Source: Candidatus Woesearchaeota archaeon UBA153 (lineage in GTDB: Archaea; Nanobdellota; Nanobdellia; Woesearchaeales; UBA525). Taken from it: 5,783 bases of DNA. Below the pieces are notes generated by a model, which saw nothing but the letters and a program-made list of their open reading frames with translations, was not told the origin of the DNA and did no database searches. Of the stretch, positions 1 to 2,903 are shown in pieces (within the stretch, counting starts at the first letter, position 1; every line of letters starts with the position of its first letter). The translations under genes were made by a program, and so were the position numbers. The stretch covers positions 1 to 5,783 of the forward strand of contig DASH01000094.1 of assembly GCA_002503705.1 (NCBI GenBank). Reading direction: 5' to 3'.

Positions 1-2
1 GC

Positions 3-212
3 AACCACCAGTGCCTCATCGCATTCTTCCGTGAGCAGTTCCCGGGACGAGAGCGTGACGCGGATCTTCTCGGGCTGCTCTGCTACCGACGGAACCGGCT
101 CGAGTACTACGGTGAGCGCTTGGAGCCCGCGTTCTATCGGCGGCACATCGCGTCGAGAGAAGAGCTCATCTCATTCCTTGAAGAAGCGACGGAACGACTC
201 CTCACTTCCTGA
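3..212 (+). CDS. C-terminal fragment of a probable HEPN-domain protein (5' end outside window)
   Basis: The third forward frame is open from the window edge to TGA at 210-212 and encodes 69 residues; the start lies upstream. The peptide is mostly helical, with the signature RNRLEYYG at residues 30-37, preceded by a leucine-rich helix (DLLGLLCYRR) and followed by a charged amphipathic helix (SREELISFLEEATERLL) that ends the protein. An Arg-Asn pair before a short helix is typical of HEPN domains, which are often RNases or partners of minimal nucleotidyltransferases (MNT) in prokaryotic toxin-antitoxin pairs. The usual RX4-6H motif is not met: tyrosines stand where His is expected, so RNase activity is uncertain. 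Any MNT partner would lie upstream, out of view. Its 3' end overlaps the opposite-strand mscS by 11 bp. Another frame over this stretch is also open but gives a serine/arginine-rich, non-protein-like product. The family call is by motif only. Confidence 0.6.
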   Translation, partial: NHQCLIAFFREQFPGRERDADLLGLLCYRRNRLEYYGERLEPAFYRRHIASREELISFLEEATERLLTS

Positions 213-1269
213 CGTGCACCGTCTGCGTGGGGTAGGCGAACTGGATCTTCGCCTTCTCGAAGTCGCGCTTGATGCCGGTGAAGAGCTCGTCGTGCACGTC
301 CCAGTACCGGTCGATGCCTTTCTTGGTGATCCAGAAGATGACGTTCAGGTCGAGGCTGCTCGGGCCGAAGGCCGAGAACGTGACGCTGTACACGTCGTGG
401 TCGAGGCCGTCGACGTTCTTGATGTTCTTGATGACGAGTTTCTTCGCGAGTTCGAGCTTCTGCACGCTCGTTCCGTACTCGAGGTTGAGCGTGATGAGGC
501 GGCGGCGCTTCTTCTCCGTCGAGACGTCTTCGAGGATGGTGTCCGCGATCTTCCGGTTGGGGATGACGATCATGGTGCCGCCGAACGTCTCGATGCGCGT
601 CGTGCGCAACCCGATCTCGCGGACGAACCCGTCCACGTCCGTGCCGATCTTGACGCGGTCGCCCACCTTGAACGGCTTGTCCGTGATGATGGCGAGGCCG
701 CCGAAGAAGTTGCCGAGCAAATCCTGCGCCGCCAAGGCGAAGGCCAAGCCGCCGATGCCGAGGCCGGCGACGAGTCCGGAGACGTTGAAGCCGAGCCGGT
801 CGACGAGGATGATGGCCGCGATGAGGACGATGAGGATGGAGAGGATGCGTCGGATGACGGGGAGGAGGTGGCCGTCCAGTTCCGTCTCCGTCTTCGCGGT
901 CAACGGGCGGAGGTAGTGCTCGATGACGCCGTCAAGGAAGCGGAGGAGGTACCATGCCGCGTTCACGATGACGAGGATGATGAGGGCTTTGTCGAGGAGC
1001 GACGACCAGCGGGCGCTCAAGTCGAGGATGCCGCGGGCGAAGTAGAGCGAGATGATGAAGACGGTGAAGATGATCGGGCCTTCGAGGACGCTGACGAGGA
1101 GGTCGTCCGCTTTCGTCTTCGTCTTCGCGGCGAACTTTTTCAGGATGTTCTTCGACGTCCACGTGACGAGCTTGCCCGCGAGCATCGCGGCCGCGATGAG
1201 GCCGGCGAAGAGGAGGAAGTTGTACACTCCCACGCTCACCGTCAGCATGCCCTGCTCGAGAATCGCCAT
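202..1269 (-). CDS. mscS: MscS-family mechanosensitive ion channel
   Basis: A 355-aa membrane protein that opens under membrane tension to release solutes during hypo-osmotic shock. Five hydrophobic segments are visible at about residues 12-31, 64-82, 94-111, 138-157 and 164-182. The last is the pore helix: it is rich in Gly/Ala (GLVAGLGIGGLAFALAAQDL) and continues into LGNFFGGLAI. A beta domain follows with the family motifs KPFKVGDRVKI, GLRTTRIETFGG and IPNRK (residues 199-240), then a mixed alpha/beta C-terminal domain. Length and helix number fit archaeal five-helix channels such as those of Methanocaldococcus better than the shorter three-helix E. coli MscS. The frame stays open upstream to an ATG at 1323. 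I chose the ATG at 1269 because the extra 18 residues are not protein-like and a BRE/TATA pair sits 26 nt upstream of 1269, which implies a leaderless mRNA. The gene is divergent from the Fic-like gene. Confidence 0.93.
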   Translation of the reverse strand: MAILEQGMLTVSVGVYNFLLFAGLIAAAMLAGKLVTWTSKNILKKFAAKTKTKADDLLVSVLEGPIIFTVFIISLYFARGILDLSARWSSLLDKALIILVIVNAAWYLLRFLDGVIEHYLRPLTAKTETELDGHLLPVIRRILSILIVLIAAIILVDRLGFNVSGLVAGLGIGGLAFALAAQDLLGNFFGGLAIITDKPFKVGDRVKIGTDVDGFVREIGLRTTRIETFGGTMIVIPNRKIADTILEDVSTEKKRRRLITLNLEYGTSVQKLELAKKLVIKNIKNVDGLDHDVYSVTFSAFGPSSLDLNVIFWITKKGIDRYWDVHDELFTGIKRDFEKAKIQFAYPTQTVHVRK

Positions 1270-1290
1270 GCGGGGAGGTGATAAACGGTG

Positions 1291-1306
1291 CTTTTTAAGC
1301 GTTTCG
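1291..1306 (-). promoter_or_regulatory. BRE/TATA promoter of mscS
   Basis: On the minus strand, CGAAACG (1306-1300) is followed directly by CTTAAAAAG (1299-1291). The TATA-like core is centred 26 nt upstream of the mscS ATG at 1269, the usual archaeal TATA-to-start distance, so transcription would begin at or next to the start codon. No GGAGG-type site precedes this ATG. This promoter is back to back with the Fic-like promoter about 45 bp away, so the two may influence each other. Assigned by motif and spacing only. Confidence 0.6.
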
Positions 1307-1330
1307 ACGGTACATGACACCACTCTGAAA

Positions 1331-1346
1331 CGAAAAGTTTATAAAA
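1331..1346 (+). promoter_or_regulatory. BRE/TATA promoter of the Fic-like/RHH unit
   Basis: CGAAAAG (1331-1337) followed by TTTATAAAA (1338-1346) is a strong archaeal BRE/TATA match, centred about 28 nt upstream of the ATG at 1370. The spacing points to a leaderless transcript starting at the Fic-like gene; no Shine-Dalgarno motif is present. The stretch between the TATA box and the start codon is filled by a tandem repeat that could serve as an operator. Confidence 0.7.
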
Positions 1347-1366
1347 TTATACACATTTATACACAT
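1347..1366 (+). repeat. Perfect tandem 10-bp repeat, TTATACACAT x2; candidate operator
   Basis: Two identical 10-bp units (1347-1356 and 1357-1366) abut each other between the TATA box and the Fic-like start codon. Ten bases is about one helical turn, so a DNA-binding dimer would see the same face twice. If the transcript is leaderless the repeats cover roughly -23 to -4, where a bound repressor would block the polymerase. The downstream ribbon-helix-helix protein is the natural candidate binder. The repeat is seen directly; the operator role is inferred. Confidence 0.5.
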
Positions 1367-1369
1367 AAA

Positions 1370-1702
1370 ATGTTAAATTTGAAGGATGTCGTCGCGATCA
1401 ACCAGTCGTTCCACGAGGGGAAGTTCGCGAACAGGAGCAGTCTCGAGTTCGCGCTCGCGTACGCCGCCAAGACGACGAACTGGACGAAAGGCCTCGCCTA
1501 CCTCGTCCGCGCGGTGCTCATCGACTACGTCTTCGAGGACGGGAACAAGCGCACCGCGGCAGGCGCCATCATCGTCGAGGCGTACGGCCACGGGTATCGC
1601 GTCGACAAGGACGCGCTCCTCGCGCTCGTCGAACGCGCGTTACGGAAGAACACGACATCGATTAGGGAGTTTGAGGAGATGATTAAAGATGCCATCCGAT
1701 GA
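1370..1702 (+). CDS. Small Fic/Doc-like protein with Tyr at the catalytic His position; probable toxin of a TA pair
   Basis: A 110-aa protein consisting of little more than a Fic core. The signature lies at residues 53-63 as YVFEDGNKRTA, matching HxFx(D/E)GNKR of the Fic/Doc fold. Doc kinases and Fic AMP-transferases use the motif to bind a nucleotide and modify a protein hydroxyl, and its His is the catalytic base. Here that position is Tyr53, while the anion-loop residues D57, G58, N59, K60 and R61 are intact. The SSLEFALAYA segment (23-32) matches the N-terminal helix common in Doc-like proteins. Nothing resembling the Fic inhibitory helix motif (S/T)xxxE(G/N) stands out. The start at 1370 follows the TATA spacing and removes a non-protein-like upstream extension of the open frame. 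It overlaps the next gene by 14 bp, so the two are likely co-translated. Family membership is secure; activity is doubtful given the Tyr. Confidence 0.82.
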   Translation: MLNLKDVVAINQSFHEGKFANRSSLEFALAYAAKTTNWTKGLAYLVRAVLIDYVFEDGNKRTAAGAIIVEAYGHGYRVDKDALLALVERALRKNTTSIREFEEMIKDAIR

Positions 1703-1949
1703 GAGCAACTATGGAGCAATCATTCCACGCCTTCTCAGCGAGTACGCCGACGTCTTCGACGCGCTCCTCGAGTACGAGCGGACGAAGCGGATGCCGAAGC
1801 TCTCGAGAAAACGGCGCGTCGACGTCACGATCGATACCGACTTGCTCCGCGAGCTGAAACGAGAGACGGAACGGAAGAGCCTGAAGCTCTCGAACGTCGT
1901 CGAGCAGGCGCTGCGGGAACGGCTACGGAAGTGGAAAATCGAAAAGTGA
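1689..1949 (+). CDS. Ribbon-helix-helix DNA-binding protein; probable antitoxin and autoregulator
   Basis: An 86-aa protein in two parts. Residues 41-80 look like a ribbon-helix-helix (CopG/Arc type) domain: a basic beta strand RRVDVTID, a first helix DLLRELKRETERK, a turn with LKLS, and a second helix NVVEQALRERLRKW. Such domains dimerise and insert the strand into the DNA major groove. Residues 1-40 form a separate, largely helical segment (IIPRLLSEYADVFDALLEYE) that could bind the toxin. The ATG lies inside the 3' end of the Fic-like gene, with GAGGAG at 1673-1678 ten nt upstream as ribosome binding site, so translation is probably coupled. Doc-type toxins are usually paired with Phd antitoxins encoded first; here the partner is RHH-like and second. 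Its role as antitoxin and repressor of the upstream promoter is inferred from context. Confidence 0.72.
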   Translation: MPSDESNYGAIIPRLLSEYADVFDALLEYERTKRMPKLSRKRRVDVTIDTDLLRELKRETERKSLKLSNVVEQALRERLRKWKIEK

Positions 1950-1968
1950 ACGCAGCAGTTCTCAACAA

Positions 1969-2004
1969 TCCGACGACAACCAGAAATCTTCCGTTCTCGT
2001 CGGA
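1969..2004. repeat. Inverted repeat between the RHH gene and the DUF4258 unit
   Basis: TCCGACGA at 1969-1976 is the exact reverse complement of TCGTCGGA at 1997-2004, with a 20-nt spacer. It starts 20 nt after the RHH stop codon and ends about 33 nt before the next TATA box. It could be a weak transcript-end hairpin, an operator for the downstream unit, or chance in a sequence rich in CGTCG words. The loop is long and no T-run follows, so a bacterial-style terminator is unlikely. Confidence 0.3.
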
Positions 2005-2036
2005 AAACGTCAGGCACTGGACATCCGCGCGTAACG

Positions 2037-2045
2037 AATTTAAAC
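2037..2045 (+). promoter_or_regulatory. TATA-like promoter of the DUF4258/DUF2283 unit
   Basis: AATTTAAAC at 2037-2045, preceded by GTAACG, is centred 26 nt upstream of the ATG at 2067. This matches the TATA-to-start distance of the other first genes here and suggests a leaderless transcript with its own promoter, separate from the Fic-like/RHH unit. No Shine-Dalgarno motif precedes 2067. Confidence 0.5.
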
Positions 2046-2066
2046 AACGACGAGTTCATCGAAAAG

Positions 2067-2390
2067 ATGGAGTTGGAACCGTTCAAGGCGCGTTTACGAC
2101 GCACCGCACGGATTGTCTTCAGCGAGCATGCGCTCCTCAGAGCGGAAGAGCGCAAGATCGACTTGAAGGAGATCGAGCAGAACATTCGAGATCCAGAGCG
2201 ACTCATCCACGTCCGAGAGGAAGATGAACGGTTCACCTGTTGGTTCGCGTATAGCGGCTCGCTCGGCCATCGCTACACAATCCATATAAATGCCGACACG
2301 CTCATCATCACCGTCATCAAGATACGGCCGCGCTGGCAGCGGGAGGTGGAGAAGCATGCACAGAAAATTCCGCGTCGATTACGATGCTGA
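2067..2390 (+). CDS. DUF4258 protein, probable RelE-like toxin
   Basis: A 107-aa basic protein. Residues 17-45 (IVFSEHALLRAEERKI, then a helix with EIEQNI and DPERLI) follow the DUF4258 pattern: a strand ending in S-x-HA, a helix with x-R-x-x-x-R and I-x-x-x-(E/D)I, then a (N/D)PE turn. Strands follow in GHRYTIHI and LIITVIKIRPRW (residues 67-90). The family is compared with small RNase toxins of the RelE/ParE fold; S19, H21, R25 and R29 are the obvious conserved polar residues, but which are catalytic I cannot say. The next gene encodes DUF2283, a frequent neighbour regarded as the likely antitoxin. The 35-bp overlap with it (2356-2390) suggests translational coupling. The C-terminal tail (EKHAQKIPRRLRC) is encoded inside that overlap and may be only weakly constrained. 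Family call is good; toxin function is inferred. Confidence 0.8.
   Translation: MELEPFKARLRRTARIVFSEHALLRAEERKIDLKEIEQNIRDPERLIHVREEDERFTCWFAYSGSLGHRYTIHINADTLIITVIKIRPRWQREVEKHAQKIPRRLRC
2342..2348 (+). promoter_or_regulatory. Ribosome binding site for the DUF2283 gene
   Basis: GGAGGTG lies seven nt before the ATG at 2356, inside the end of the DUF4258 gene. It fixes the DUF2283 start: the frame is also open further upstream to an ATG at 2290, but that extension is low-complexity and would overlap far more of the preceding gene. Confidence 0.7.
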
Positions 2391-2715
2391 GCACGACTCG
2401 CTCTTCCTCTATCGGGAGAAGTCGCACGGCAGCGTCGAGATCGGCAACCTCGTCCTCGATTTCGACCGGAAACGCGACCTCGTCGGCCTCGAGATGCTCG
2501 ACGCGAGCAAGGTCCTCCAGAGCATGAACGTCTCCGAGCTCCGGGTCACGAAACGCCTGCTCGCTTCGATTGCCGATTGCCGCATCGAGACGAAGGATGA
2601 GAACGGCATGCTTGTCATCAAAGTCTTCCTCCATTTTGAGAACGAACAGCAGCTCATCACCCCTCTCATGGTGCCGAGCATCAAGGAGCCGAGCCCTTTC
2701 GTCGTGGAGGCGTGA
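2356..2715 (+). CDS. DUF2283 protein, probable antitoxin partner of DUF4258
   Basis: A 119-aa protein. Residues 5-55 match DUF2283: FRVDYDAEHDSLFLYR (a strand with the D-x-x-x-D-S-L-x-(L/I)-Y pattern), a short insert, NLVLDFDRKRDLVGLEMLDASK with the family hallmark G-(L/I)-E-x-L-(D/E)-A-S. The C-terminal half (56-119) continues with a short helix, a charged strand pair (CRIETKDENGMLVIKVFLHFE) and a Pro-containing tail ending VPSIKEPSPFVVEA. That makes it longer than the minimal domain of about 60-70 aa, though such extended forms occur in archaea. Its place directly after DUF4258, with an overlapping start and a strong ribosome binding site, fits a toxin-antitoxin pair in which this member is made in step with or in excess of the toxin. 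No DNA-binding domain is evident, so autoregulation by this protein alone is not supported. Confidence 0.8.
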   Translation: MHRKFRVDYDAEHDSLFLYREKSHGSVEIGNLVLDFDRKRDLVGLEMLDASKVLQSMNVSELRVTKRLLASIADCRIETKDENGMLVIKVFLHFENEQQLITPLMVPSIKEPSPFVVEA

Positions 2716-2717
2716 AC

Positions 2718-2843
2718 ATGCGCAAGACAAAAGAACAACTCCTCAAAGAGCAGAACGAGTTGTTGCGGCAACTTCGCGACTCGTTCGAGGAGAACAAGCA
2801 CAGCCGCATCAAGCCGTTCAAGAGTTCTTCAGACGGCGCTTGA
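2718..2843 (+). CDS. 41-aa charged helical small protein, third gene of the DUF4258/DUF2283 unit
   Basis: An ATG two nt after the DUF2283 stop opens a frame of 41 codons ending in TGA at 2841-2843. GGAGG at 2706-2710 lies seven nt upstream, well placed as ribosome binding site and located within the end of the DUF2283 gene. The peptide has a heptad-like amphipathic helix, KEQLLKEQNELLRQLRDSFE (residues 5-24), followed by a basic stretch NKHSRIKPFK and a short polar tail. This could form a coiled coil with itself or with one of its operon partners. I recall short downstream peptides of similar make-up near archaeal DUF2283 genes but cannot name a family. It might stabilise the complex or be a second regulatory subunit; no function is claimed. 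Tight spacing, a good start signal and protein-like composition argue that it is real. Confidence 0.62.
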   Translation: MRKTKEQLLKEQNELLRQLRDSFEENKHSRIKPFKSSSDGA

Positions 2844-2871
2844 GACAGTTTTCTCCTCTCGTGACAGTAAC

Positions 2872-2879
2872 TTTTATAA
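2872..2879 (+). promoter_or_regulatory. TATA promoter of leuS
   Basis: TTTTATAA at 2872-2879, preceded by CAGTAAC, is centred 28 nt upstream of the leuS ATG at 2904. The start has no Shine-Dalgarno motif, so a leaderless mRNA is expected. The 60-bp gap after the upstream small gene leaves room for no leader element such as a T-box or riboswitch. leuS therefore seems to be transcribed on its own. Confidence 0.65.
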
Positions 2880-2903
2880 GCCGGGTTTTGGCTCTCTCGA
2901 AGC

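Noticed and set aside
31..1281. 416-codon open frame on the plus strand opposite mscS
   Set aside because: It is the antisense of mscS, full of Asp/Glu/Arg/Val repeats with no protein-like pattern. mscS on the other strand has clear family motifs and membrane helices.
1288..1317. Mini-frame starting at GTG behind GGAGGTGAT
   Set aside because: It encodes only nine residues, no TATA box lies at a suitable distance upstream and it ends before the Fic promoter, so a real upstream ORF is unsupported.
1347..1366. TTATACACA as a DnaA-box-like replication origin element
   Set aside because: It resembles the bacterial box TTATCCACA by chance, but archaea lack DnaA. The tandem position between a TATA box and a start codon fits an operator better, and no origin features or cdc6 gene are seen.
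1931..2227. 98-codon forward frame spanning the gap between the RHH and DUF4258 genes
   Set aside because: It is out of frame with both neighbours, its composition is not protein-like, and it would override the TATA box and the well-supported DUF4258 start at 2067.
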